Source of the DNA: JAGORM01 sp964406795
GTDB taxonomy: Bacteria; Patescibacteriota; Microgenomatia; Levybacterales; GWA1-39-11
Direction: 5' to 3'
Assembly (NCBI GenBank): GCA_964406795.1
Contig: CAYOTA010000006.1
Span: forward strand, 1-64,000
DNA: 64,000 bases
Shown here: positions 53,189 to 61,431 of the stretch, piece by piece
Position numbering within the stretch: position 1 is the first letter of the stretch
Layout of the letters: each line of letters opens with the position of its first letter
The notes under the pieces: generated by a model
Told to the model about the DNA's origin: nothing
Seen by the model: the letters and a program-made list of their open reading frames with translations, nothing else
Database searches by the model: none
Position numbers and translations under genes: made by a program

Positions 53189-53304
53189 CTATAGTACTAA
53201 TCTCACCCTGCCTAGAGATTATGTACTTAAAATTTCTAAAAGAGCATTGCTTTTCGTACTTGTGAATTTATACCGTTAGTAGCGAAAGCGATGCTCTTTT
53301 TTTT
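53189..53304 (+). ncRNA. Candidate stand-alone small RNA (about 115 nt)
   Basis: Lies between a good promoter and a strong intrinsic terminator, with no protein frame. In the terminator AAAGAGCATTGC and GCGATGCTCTTT pair and are extended by TTTCG/CGAAA. TTAGTA in the terminator loop can pair with TACTAA near the 5' end, suggesting a pseudoknot or switch. No known RNA family recognised. Confidence 0.5.
53240..53304 (+). terminator. Intrinsic terminator
   Basis: About 16 paired bases with a single bulge and one G-U pair, followed by a run of eight T. Confidence 0.75.
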
Positions 53305-53344
53305 GAGCTTACTTTTAGTGCTTTAAATCTTTAGATTTACGCAC

Positions 53345-53509
53345 CTACAGTGCCATTCCAGGCATCTCTACACCTCTATTTACAATCTTTGAAAGTTGTT
53401 CTCTTCCCAATCTGTTAAGTGATTCCTGATATGCGTCAATAAAATGCCCTTCACGTGGTGCGGTTTTTTTTCGTGCTTTTCCAGACCTAAATAGTGCAAG
53501 AAGCTTCAT
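53345..53509 (-). CDS. Small basic protein (54 aa)
   Basis: From the ATG at 53509 (MKLLALFRSGKARKK). Lys/Arg-rich start, then a helical part (HFIDAYQESLNRLGREQLSK) and the tail GVEMPGMAL. No membrane segment. Not recognised. Coding status rests on amino-acid composition. Confidence 0.45.
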   Translation of the reverse strand: MKLLALFRSGKARKKTAPREGHFIDAYQESLNRLGREQLSKIVNRGVEMPGMAL

Positions 53510-53788
53510 ATAAAGCAAAGTATAGCACAAGTTACAAACCCTTTCAACCTATAGCAAATTTCTTACAAAATTACCCTAGTCCTAGAGTAAATTACTAACA
53601 AATTGGGTTGATAAATCGGCACAAAATAATTTCTGAAAAAAATGTGGATAACTATGTGTATACCGCTTCCCTCTTGACAAGGGAAAAATGGGGTCAATTA
53701 TATGGCATACATTCTTAGGAGGAAGTACACATATGTACCCAGTTTGCCACTTGACATTATAGGTCTAAATATATATAATATAGGATAT

Positions 53789-53977
53789 ATGGAATGGATT
53801 ATTTTTAGATCTATAGACTACGGACTTGAAGTTGCTAAGGTTATAGTGGAACTATTAAAAGTTCTTGCTTGGCCAGTCTTAATTCTTATGATTGCTTCTA
53901 AGTTTCAAAGTGAGATTAAAGCATTTATCTTAAAGCTTGCTGACCGTGATAGAGGCAGAATCCCTCCTCAAATCTAA
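53789..53977 (+). CDS. Small single-pass membrane protein (62 aa)
   Basis: From the ATG at 53789; the longer frame back to 53702 is less convincing. One hydrophobic segment (VLAWPVLILMIASKF) between an N-terminal amphipathic stretch and a charged tail (LADRDRGRIPPQI). Function unknown. Confidence 0.45.
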   Translation: MEWIIFRSIDYGLEVAKVIVELLKVLAWPVLILMIASKFQSEIKAFILKLADRDRGRIPPQI

Positions 53978-53993
53978 CTTACTATAAGGTTCT

Positions 53994-54860
53994 TTACGCG
54001 GTGATTTTCCCAAAAAAGATTCGTCCAGCATCAGTTTGAATAACTCGTGAGATAGTTACTTTTACTGTTTTTTCAATGAGTGACTCTCCTTGCTCAACTA
54101 CAATCATAGTCCCATCCGGTAAATAACCTACGCCTTGATTGGCACCTTTTCCTTTTTGAACAATTTTGACAAAAAAGTCTTCACCTGGTACAGCGGTAGT
54201 CTTTAGGATATTTGCCATTTCGTAAAGATCTATGGAGGTAACGCCTGTTATCCGAGCTTTTTTAGACAAATTAAAGTCACAGGTTAAAATTCGCCCCTTA
54301 TTTCTCTTAGCATAGGCTATGATACGCTCATCAACCGCTTTATGTGACTCTATATCCTCCACATGTATCAGTTTTACGTCTTTTAGCTTTTTAAAATCAT
54401 CCAAACTTCTCAACGCGCGCTTGCCGCGCTCTTTTTTTACATCATCTTTGGAATCTGCAATATTTTTTAGCTCGTCTAGGACACCTGAAATGACTATAAA
54501 ATTCCCAAAGAAAGCACCCACCTTTGCCAAATCAAATATTCTCCCGTCAATTATGGCGGACGTATCCATTACAAATGCGTACTCTAAGGACTTGGAGGCT
54601 TTCTTTTTTGTGTTTTGCCTGGGCTTAGGTACCCGATCAAATACTGCCTTGGCTACCTGATCTGCTATTTGGGCAACAACTTTAGGGGGAAGCATGATTC
54701 CCTGCACCAATCTGGTTCCTCCACGCATGGTCTGGGAAGTTACCATTTGTGCTATGTTGGATTCTTCTTTTTTTGGAAGAAGAACTTCTGCCTTAATCAC
54801 AGGGACAATAGATTGGGAACGTGTCTTTTTTTTGATCGGTTTTTTTGCTGGAGTTGCCAT
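53994..54860 (-). CDS. PIN-TRAM domain protein (YacL-like, without membrane domain)
   Basis: 288 residues from the ATG at 54860. Lys-rich N-terminus, then a PIN domain (about 95-225) with the acidic metal site VMDTSAIIDGRIF, LDELKNIAD, ILTCDFNLSKKA, then a TRAM domain at the C-terminus. Bacterial YacL proteins have the same PIN-TRAM pair behind membrane helices, which are missing here. Probably an RNase or nucleic-acid-binding protein. Confidence 0.88.
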   Translation of the reverse strand: MATPAKKPIKKKTRSQSIVPVIKAEVLLPKKEESNIAQMVTSQTMRGGTRLVQGIMLPPKVVAQIADQVAKAVFDRVPKPRQNTKKKASKSLEYAFVMDTSAIIDGRIFDLAKVGAFFGNFIVISGVLDELKNIADSKDDVKKERGKRALRSLDDFKKLKDVKLIHVEDIESHKAVDERIIAYAKRNKGRILTCDFNLSKKARITGVTSIDLYEMANILKTTAVPGEDFFVKIVQKGKGANQGVGYLPDGTMIVVEQGESLIEKTVKVTISRVIQTDAGRIFFGKITA

Positions 54861-54974
54861 ATACATGAATATTGTATCACAGGCATGAAGCTAAATATAC
54901 CCAATAATTTTACTCAAATCGAGTGTTAAAAAGGCTCACCCAAGTTATCTGCCCATCAATTAGCCATTCAATAA

Positions 54975-56324
54975 TTATAAACTAGTCAACAGTGTAGGAA
55001 TTGAGCTTGCTGTCTCATACGTATATATTTTAAAGTTAAACTTTTTTGCTTCCTGCTCGCGCTTTTTTAAATTTGTAACTTTTTTAATCTCACCCAATAA
55101 TCCTACTTCCGCTATTGCAGCACTCTTAGGAAGTGCTTTTCCTTTAAAAGAGCTCACAATTGCCATACAAACTGCCAAGTCTGCAGCTGTTTCTGACACT
55201 TTAAATCCCCCTACTACATTTATAAATATGTCAAATTTATCAAGCGACATTCTGCCGTGCTTTTGAAGAATAGCCAGTAACAATTCTAAGCGTTTTTCTG
55301 ATATACCGGAGGCAACACGCCTCGGATATGGAAGATTTGAAGAAATAGTTAGTGCCTGAATTTCAACAAGTATTGGCCTGCTTCCTTCCATAACTACTGC
55401 CACACAAGACCCAGGAGAAACCGCAACATTTCCCAAAAACAATTCTGAAAGATCAGTTACTTCTTTCATGCCATACTCATCCATGGAAAAAATGCCCACT
55501 TCTGATGTATCCCCAAATCTATTTTTAAACGATCTTAAAATTCTCACTCCCGTCATCTTTTCCCCTTCCAAATATAAAACAGCATCAACCATGTGGGATA
55601 ACATTTGAGGACCGGCAACCATTCCCTCTTTCGTCACATGACCTATGAGAATGACTGGAATATTTGTTCCTTTGGCAAAGGAAACAAGCCTCCCAGTAGC
55701 ATGTCTTACCTGAGGAATGGAGCCTGCATATCCTGGAACATTTGAACCCTCCATGGTTTGGATAGAGTCAATAATTACTAGGTCATACTGCTCACGCTCT
55801 GCGTGAGTTAGTGCAGAATCTATGTCTGAGGTGGCTAAAATAAATAACGATGCATCTTTTAAATCCCGCGTCCCTAGTAGTCGCTTGGCCCGCATGGTAA
55901 CCTGCGCCTCGGACTCTTCTCCGGTTACATACAGAATCTTTTTCTTTTGAAATGCTAAATTAAGCGCTGTTTGCAAAAGTATAGTGCTCTTCCCAACTCC
56001 CGGGTCACCGGATAAAAGAATCACAGATCCAGGAACTATGCCTGATTTAGTTTCCTGACCCAGTACGCGGTCAAATTCTGAAAAACCAGTAGATACTCTA
56101 ACTACTGTGTTAATAGGCACTTCTGAAACTTTTTTAGGCTCAACCACAGAGGTATTTGCACTGCCATATTTCTTGTTCTTACTGCCTCCGGTACTTGACA
56201 CAGCTGACACAGCAAATTCTTTCATAGTATTCCACTCGCCACATTCAGGACATTTTCCATACCACTTAGATGAGTCATATCCACAAGAAGAACAAACGAA
56301 TGAGGTAGTTGTGTTTTTAGGCAT
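54975..56324 (-). CDS. radA: DNA repair protein RadA
   Basis: 449 residues, typical. N-terminal zinc finger (Cys11, Cys14, Cys25, Cys28), RecA-like ATPase with P-loop GDPGVGKST (106-114), Walker B YDLVIIDSIQ, the RadA signature KNRFG, and a C-terminal Lon-protease-like domain. Acts as a branch-migration helicase in recombination, and is also important for processing DNA taken up by transformation, in line with the com genes here. Confidence 0.95.
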   Translation of the reverse strand: MPKNTTTSFVCSSCGYDSSKWYGKCPECGEWNTMKEFAVSAVSSTGGSKNKKYGSANTSVVEPKKVSEVPINTVVRVSTGFSEFDRVLGQETKSGIVPGSVILLSGDPGVGKSTILLQTALNLAFQKKKILYVTGEESEAQVTMRAKRLLGTRDLKDASLFILATSDIDSALTHAEREQYDLVIIDSIQTMEGSNVPGYAGSIPQVRHATGRLVSFAKGTNIPVILIGHVTKEGMVAGPQMLSHMVDAVLYLEGEKMTGVRILRSFKNRFGDTSEVGIFSMDEYGMKEVTDLSELFLGNVAVSPGSCVAVVMEGSRPILVEIQALTISSNLPYPRRVASGISEKRLELLLAILQKHGRMSLDKFDIFINVVGGFKVSETAADLAVCMAIVSSFKGKALPKSAAIAEVGLLGEIKKVTNLKKREQEAKKFNFKIYTYETASSIPTLLTSL

Positions 56325-56378
56325 AGCTCTAGTATCTTAAAGGATCAATGAATAAATTCCAATGGGGATTATAGTAAC

Positions 56379-57491
56379 CTATCTGTAGCCAACAAATGCT
56401 TTTGTAACAATTGGAGATAGGACTATAACGCGCTTTTTAGAATCAATATCTGCCACTTCCGCAGATACCTCTTCTCCAACTGTGTATGTTTTTTCAGCTG
56501 AGATATTGTCTGATGGAATAAAACCTGCAACTTTGCCTTCTAATTCTACTGCTACTCCACGGGTTGTTACTTTCGTTACTTTACCGCGTACCTTGTCTTC
56601 CTTTTTAAACTTTTCAGAAGCTGTCTTAAATGAATCTCCCAATAATGCCTTTATAGAAGCGTTTACGCGTCTATTATCTGCGTCAACATCTAAAATTGAC
56701 ACTTCAAAGGTGTCTCCTTTTTTAAACATTTCTGAAAGATTTTCGACTCTCTCGTAGGACACTTCTGAGATATGAACAAACCCTTCAATAAGTTTTTTAT
56801 CTTCGCCTGGAATTGTTACAAAGATTCCGTATGAAGCGGCATTTGAGACTGTAGCTTTTGCCCTACTTCCTTTTGGCAATATTTTTTTAAGAGTTTCGGT
56901 GTCAGTTATATACTCTGTAGCTTTTTGGGAAAAAATAACGCGCTTTTTAGCTCTATCAGATTCAATAACTTTAACTTTTATGGTTTGTCCTGAAAGATTA
57001 TCATCTGTTAAAACCTGAGAATTAGGCAAAAATCCTTTAATTCCGTTTGAGTCAACTGCAAAGTATCCACCTCTTGTTAAATCTCCTACCTGAATTTCAA
57101 CTGTTTCATTACTTTTTACAGACTTATCAAGCCCAGCATACATTATGTTATCCAATGCCCGCCTCAAAGACACAACAGGAAATCCTTCCTCAGCTTCAGG
57201 GGAAATGATAACAGCTTTGACCGTATCACCAACATGCAAGATAGCCATTAAGTTATCCATGTTTGTTCTGTCAACTTCCAGCACTAGGGCGTCTGATTTT
57301 GCGCCTATATCAAGTAAAATTTCCTGAGGAGTCAGCTTTTTAACTGTTCCTTCTACTTCTTGTCCTTTTTTGAATACGTTAAAGTGAGAGGACGATCTGG
57401 CCATAAGTTCGGCCATGGAAGAAGCTTGCCCTGCCTGCCCTGAGCCTGTCGAATGGGATTTAGTAGAGGTTTTTGGAGCTGATTGAGCCAT
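56379..57491 (-). CDS. rpsA: S1-domain RNA-binding protein (30S protein S1 homologue)
   Basis: 370 residues with four S1 domains (starting near GQEVEGTVKKL, VEIQVGDLTRGGYF, KGSRAKATVSNAASYG, KVRGKVTKVTTRGV). The third keeps GFVHISEVSYERV. Four domains is shorter than the six of E. coli S1. The N-terminus (SHSTGSGQAGQASS) is encoded by TTCGACAGGCTCAGGGCAGG, a sequence known elsewhere as a dispersed repeat, so a repeat seems to have been absorbed into the coding region. Confidence 0.88.
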   Translation of the reverse strand: MAQSAPKTSTKSHSTGSGQAGQASSMAELMARSSSHFNVFKKGQEVEGTVKKLTPQEILLDIGAKSDALVLEVDRTNMDNLMAILHVGDTVKAVIISPEAEEGFPVVSLRRALDNIMYAGLDKSVKSNETVEIQVGDLTRGGYFAVDSNGIKGFLPNSQVLTDDNLSGQTIKVKVIESDRAKKRVIFSQKATEYITDTETLKKILPKGSRAKATVSNAASYGIFVTIPGEDKKLIEGFVHISEVSYERVENLSEMFKKGDTFEVSILDVDADNRRVNASIKALLGDSFKTASEKFKKEDKVRGKVTKVTTRGVAVELEGKVAGFIPSDNISAEKTYTVGEEVSAEVADIDSKKRVIVLSPIVTKAFVGYR

Positions 57492-57554
57492 TTAGAATAA
57501 TTCCTTTCATATGAGAATAGTACATTTTAACACAGTTATAGGCAACTCACAATA

Positions 57555-58013
57555 CTAGAAGATAATAAATAGGAGAACATACAAGATAATAACGGATGCT
57601 ATTTGGGTAACTACTCCCCAGGGCTGGTCGAGCCTGTTATTAATTTTGTGCTGAAGCTTATACATATACTTGGACCAGACAACAAATGGGGACCTCATGT
57701 GAAGAATAAAATATGGGGCTGTGAGCCAGTCTGGTAACTGGGAGAGAAAAATACCTACTAATAGTATAAAGTACTCCTGACCGCCCAGATAATAATATAG
57801 TACGTAGGAAAGCAAAACACTCAGTACTACATCAGCACTTGCCTCCAGAAATAGTTTTTGTCTTGTTTTTCCATGGTGATGTGTGCCGGCATCCCAATGT
57901 GGTATCACGTCAAGTGCAAAATGGGAGACAAAAGCTAAAGGTAACGATATGAGAGGGTCCGGAAATCTGGCGATTAAAAGCGTTGCGATGAGTGCGTGTC
58001 CGGTTGCCGTCAT
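57555..58013 (-). CDS. Polytopic membrane protein (YdjM/metal-dependent hydrolase-like)
   Basis: 152 residues with about four membrane segments. HFALDVIPHWDAGTHHH resembles the HxxxDxxPH-type motif of the membrane-bound metal-dependent hydrolase (YdjM) group; LSQLPDW carries a further Asp. Function unknown. Divergent from the S2P protease gene, with only about 70 bases between. Confidence 0.65.
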   Translation of the reverse strand: MTATGHALIATLLIARFPDPLISLPLAFVSHFALDVIPHWDAGTHHHGKTRQKLFLEASADVVLSVLLSYVLYYYLGGQEYFILLVGIFLSQLPDWLTAPYFILHMRSPFVVWSKYMYKLQHKINNRLDQPWGVVTQIASVIILYVLLFIIF

Positions 58014-58068
58014 GTATTACATGATAGGTGCACATGTGCTTTTTTGCAAGTTTACCTCCTATCTGTTG

Positions 58069-58074
58069 TATAAT
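58069..58074 (+). promoter_or_regulatory. TATAAT box, leaderless S2P gene
   Basis: Consensus -10 ending nine bases before the ATG at 58084. A TTGCAA lies 19 bases upstream of it. Confidence 0.5.
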
Positions 58075-58083
58075 GAATATCTT

Positions 58084-58695
58084 ATGGATATGGTAATTGT
58101 CATTGGCATCTTAATTTTCTCAGCAGTTCTGCATGAAATTATGCACGGAGTGGTAGCATATAAATTGGGCGACCCCACAGCCAAGCTTTTAGGACGGCTT
58201 ACTTTAAATCCGCTTCCGCATATAGACCCTATGATGAGTGTTTTGTTACCAGCTGCACTCTACTTTATGAGCGGCGGACAAGTTATTTTTGCAGCGGCCA
58301 AGCCGGTACCCGTTAATCCTATGCATTTTCGTGATCCCAGGCGCGATATGGCGCTAGTTGCACTTGCCGGACCTATAACTAATTTTCTTCTTGCAGCTGT
58401 AGCAGCACTGCTTTTCAGATTTTCTACAGATGTATTCTTGGCTTATCTATTTTTAACAATCACACAAATCAATTTGTTTCTTGGATTTTTAAATCTAATT
58501 CCTATTCCCCCACTGGACGGGTCCAAAGTATTTACCATACTTCTCCCTCACCATATTGCAGAAACCTACCTATCTATTGAGAGGTATGGAATATTTATCT
58601 TGTTCTTCCTTTTAACGTTTCCTGTAGGTCCACTATCACTTGGTGCGTTTTTGTCCCATCTGGTTTTTCAAAGCATGAGGTTTTTAGGAATCTGA
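58084..58695 (+). CDS. Site-2 protease family membrane protein (M50)
   Basis: 203 residues from the ATG at 58084. Zinc motif HEIMHG (His17, Glu18, His21) in the first membrane helix and the third ligand in NLIPIPPLDG near the C-terminal third. Five to six membrane helices, no PDZ domain. Cleaves substrates within the membrane, such as anti-sigma factors or signal-peptide remnants. Substrate not evident. Confidence 0.9.
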   Translation: MDMVIVIGILIFSAVLHEIMHGVVAYKLGDPTAKLLGRLTLNPLPHIDPMMSVLLPAALYFMSGGQVIFAAAKPVPVNPMHFRDPRRDMALVALAGPITNFLLAAVAALLFRFSTDVFLAYLFLTITQINLFLGFLNLIPIPPLDGSKVFTILLPHHIAETYLSIERYGIFILFFLLTFPVGPLSLGAFLSHLVFQSMRFLGI

Positions 58696-58703
58696 TACAC
58701 TTC

Positions 58704-58733
58704 TTGACAAGGGCAGTTTCACCTGGGCATAAT
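58704..58733 (+). promoter_or_regulatory. Promoter of the paralogous membrane protein pair
   Basis: TTGACA, 18-base spacer and CATAAT ending seven bases before the ATG at 58741, so probably leaderless. Confidence 0.55.
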
Positions 58734-58740
58734 ATTCGTA

Positions 58741-59808
58741 ATGGAAAAAACCGCACACAAATCTACTTCATTTCCTTCCCTTAACACACTGTTTGCCGAC
58801 TCATGGGAAATGTTTAAAGGAAGCATGTTAAACCTTTTGATAATCACCATCATTTCTATAGTTATATATGTAGTAATCTTTATAGTAGGTCTCTTGCTTG
58901 CTCTACCTCTTGGTGCATATTCTATATTTTCAGCAATCCAATCCCAACAATTAACTCCTGCATTCTTTTCATCGCTTGGTGGTTTGGGTATTATTGTAGG
59001 AATTGCCATGATTGCGTCAGTTATTGTAAGTTTTGCAATCCAAGCAGCATCCATTCTGGTTGTGGCCAACTACAAACACAAGCCTAATGCTGGACAAATG
59101 GTTAAAAAAGGATTCTCCTTTGTAGTCCCCCTATTCTTAGCATCAGTTGTCACAGGGTTTATTATCTCAGGTGGATATTTCTTATTTATTATTCCGGGAA
59201 TTCTTTTTCAAGTTGCCCTCTACTTTGTAACTTACGAAATAGTTCTTAACAATAAAGGGGTTCTTGCTGCATGCAGACGAAGCATGGGAATTGTATTTGC
59301 TAATTTCTGGAGTGTATTTGGACGCTTTCTCCTGTTAACTGCAATAATCTTGGGAATTTCCTTTGTTCCAAGTATGATTGTGGGAGCTTCAGAATCCGAT
59401 GCCCTTTCAACAATTTGGTCATTTGTATCAAGCATTTTGAGCGTGCTTATTTCTTGGTGGAGCATTTCATACGCTATAACGCTCTACAGACAGGCTGAAA
59501 AGGCAGCGCCTGCTACTAAAACTGGGAAATTATTGTGGCCTACTTTGACCGCACTCGTTGGATGGATTATAGGAGTTATTATGATTGCATCAGTGTTGTG
59601 GTTTGTGTTCTCAGTACTTATTCCCCAAATACAAAATGCAGCATTGCAGCGTGATGCTCAGGAAAACATGCAGTCGGGAGAAAATTCTGGAGAAGGATTT
59701 AATCCTCAAATGATTTTAGACGCACAACAAGATGGAAGCACATTAATGGACGATGGAACCATGATGAAAAATGAATCCATGATGATGTATCAAGAACCCA
59801 CCAACTAA
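58741..59808 (+). CDS. Polytopic membrane protein, paralogue 1
   Basis: 355 residues. A short N-terminal segment (LFADSWEMFKGSMLNL), then about six membrane helices with GYFLFIIPGILFQVALYFVT and YEIVLNNKGVLAACRRSMGI, and a Gln/Met-rich C-terminal tail. The tail is probably disordered. Clearly paralogous to the next gene (six-base gap). Resembles the DUF975-like group of integral membrane proteins. Function unknown. Confidence 0.7.
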   Translation: MEKTAHKSTSFPSLNTLFADSWEMFKGSMLNLLIITIISIVIYVVIFIVGLLLALPLGAYSIFSAIQSQQLTPAFFSSLGGLGIIVGIAMIASVIVSFAIQAASILVVANYKHKPNAGQMVKKGFSFVVPLFLASVVTGFIISGGYFLFIIPGILFQVALYFVTYEIVLNNKGVLAACRRSMGIVFANFWSVFGRFLLLTAIILGISFVPSMIVGASESDALSTIWSFVSSILSVLISWWSISYAITLYRQAEKAAPATKTGKLLWPTLTALVGWIIGVIMIASVLWFVFSVLIPQIQNAALQRDAQENMQSGENSGEGFNPQMILDAQQDGSTLMDDGTMMKNESMMMYQEPTN

Positions 59809-59814
59809 TCCTCA

Positions 59815-61389
59815 ATGGAACCTACAACGCCACAATCATCTTCACCTATTCAACCAAGTATTCCATCTACCCATTCACACTTCCCCACAGTTGGATCACT
59901 CTTTAAAGACACATGGAGCATGTTCAAAGGTTCTTTACTCAACCTAGTATTAATAAATATTATTTTCATTGTTCTTGCCATTCTTATACTAATTAGTGCG
60001 GCAGCCCTCCTACTTCCCTTTGGTGCATTAAGCGTAATTCAAGCTGTACAAGCTAATACATTTCAACCAGATATGCTTTTCCCGCTACTTACAGGCGGAG
60101 CGGTTATTTTAATAATTGTGGTAATAATTTTTGCAGTTTTAAGCCTAGTTATTACCGTTGCTCAAGTGTTTATCGCCGCAAATTATAAAGAGAAATACTC
60201 ACTTGGACACAGTATTAAAAACAGTCTTCCCAAGGTTCTGCCATTTTTTGTTGTAGGAATTATTGTTGGGTTTATTGAACTGGGAGGATATCTCCTTTTT
60301 ATTATCCCTGGGTTTATCTTTTCAATATTCCTTATGTTTGCAGCTTATGAGGTCATTCTTAACAATCAGGGTATTATTTCATCCATCAAAAGAAGTATTA
60401 AAATAGTACATCACAATTTCTGGGAAGTATTTGTGCGCATACTCTTAATTATAGCCATCTACCTAGGCTACATGTTTATTTCCTTCATGATTGAGATACC
60501 TATTCAAATCTTAGTTAGTACCTATAAGCAATTTATTTTTATAAGCATTTTCTGGACTATATGCTCATACCTTATAGACTTTTTCTTAGGATTTTATATA
60601 CTCTGCTACTCTGTAGCACTTTATAAACAAACAGCAGAAGGTCTGAAATCTGAAAAAGGAAATGGAAAAGGTCTTTTCTGGATGTTTATCTCATCAATCT
60701 TAGGATGGATTGTAGGAATATTATTGATTGTAACAATTGGAGCATTCGCATGGTCCATGATTAATTCCCAGCGCACTAAAACAGAAGACACCACAAACAA
60801 ATATGTTAAACAAATAGAAACTCAGAAAAATGAAGCGGAATTACTCTCTCCTGAATCAAAAAAACTTTTTGATACAATTAATGCCGATCTAAGTACAGCT
60901 GTCTTAATAACAAATAAACCCTCATTAACAGAAACGGAAAAAACCCAAGTCCAACAGCTTCTCGTAAAAAGTGTAGATAATGCAAAACAATTAACCACAG
61001 ATAACCCAACAAACTCTCTTACCTGGAACATGCTTGGAAATGTATATGATCTTTTAAACTTTGTTGAAAATTCAGATAGATTTGCTGAAGACTCCTATAA
61101 AAAGGCTATTAACCTTCAGCCCAATTACTATCAATATCATGAAAAACTGGGTGGCGTATATATGAGAACTGAAAGATATAGCGATGCCATTAATGAATTT
61201 AGGAAGGTCGTTGAACTAAATCCCGAATATGCCAATGGATACTTTAATTTAGGAGTTGCCTACAAAGAATATGGTGCAATGCCAAGTGCAAATGAAGCAT
61301 TTGAAAAAACTCTAGAACTACTCCCCTCAAACTCTCCTGACAAATATATGATTGAAGCACAAATGAGTACCAGCCCATCCACGCTATAA
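59815..61389 (+). CDS. Polytopic membrane protein with TPR domain, paralogue 2
   Basis: 524 residues. The membrane part matches paralogue 1 (LFKDTWSMFKGSLLNL, GYLLFIIPGFIFSIFLMF, YEVILNNQGIISSIKRSI). After a seventh helix it continues into a TPR region (WNMLGNVYDLLNF, YEKLGG-like and YANGYFNLGVAYKEYG units), similar to the TPRs of the protein at 38523. A partner-binding outer domain seems to have been gained by fusion. Confidence 0.7.
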   Translation: MEPTTPQSSSPIQPSIPSTHSHFPTVGSLFKDTWSMFKGSLLNLVLINIIFIVLAILILISAAALLLPFGALSVIQAVQANTFQPDMLFPLLTGGAVILIIVVIIFAVLSLVITVAQVFIAANYKEKYSLGHSIKNSLPKVLPFFVVGIIVGFIELGGYLLFIIPGFIFSIFLMFAAYEVILNNQGIISSIKRSIKIVHHNFWEVFVRILLIIAIYLGYMFISFMIEIPIQILVSTYKQFIFISIFWTICSYLIDFFLGFYILCYSVALYKQTAEGLKSEKGNGKGLFWMFISSILGWIVGILLIVTIGAFAWSMINSQRTKTEDTTNKYVKQIETQKNEAELLSPESKKLFDTINADLSTAVLITNKPSLTETEKTQVQQLLVKSVDNAKQLTTDNPTNSLTWNMLGNVYDLLNFVENSDRFAEDSYKKAINLQPNYYQYHEKLGGVYMRTERYSDAINEFRKVVELNPEYANGYFNLGVAYKEYGAMPSANEAFEKTLELLPSNSPDKYMIEAQMSTSPSTL

Positions 61390-61396
61390 CAAAAAC

Positions 61397-61425
61397 TTGA
61401 AATAGATTTATTCCTCTAGTACGAT
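61397..61425 (+). promoter_or_regulatory. Promoter of enolase, leaderless
   Basis: TTGAAA, 17-base spacer and TACGAT ending six bases before the GTG at 61432. Confidence 0.5.
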
Positions 61426-61431
61426 AAGCAG

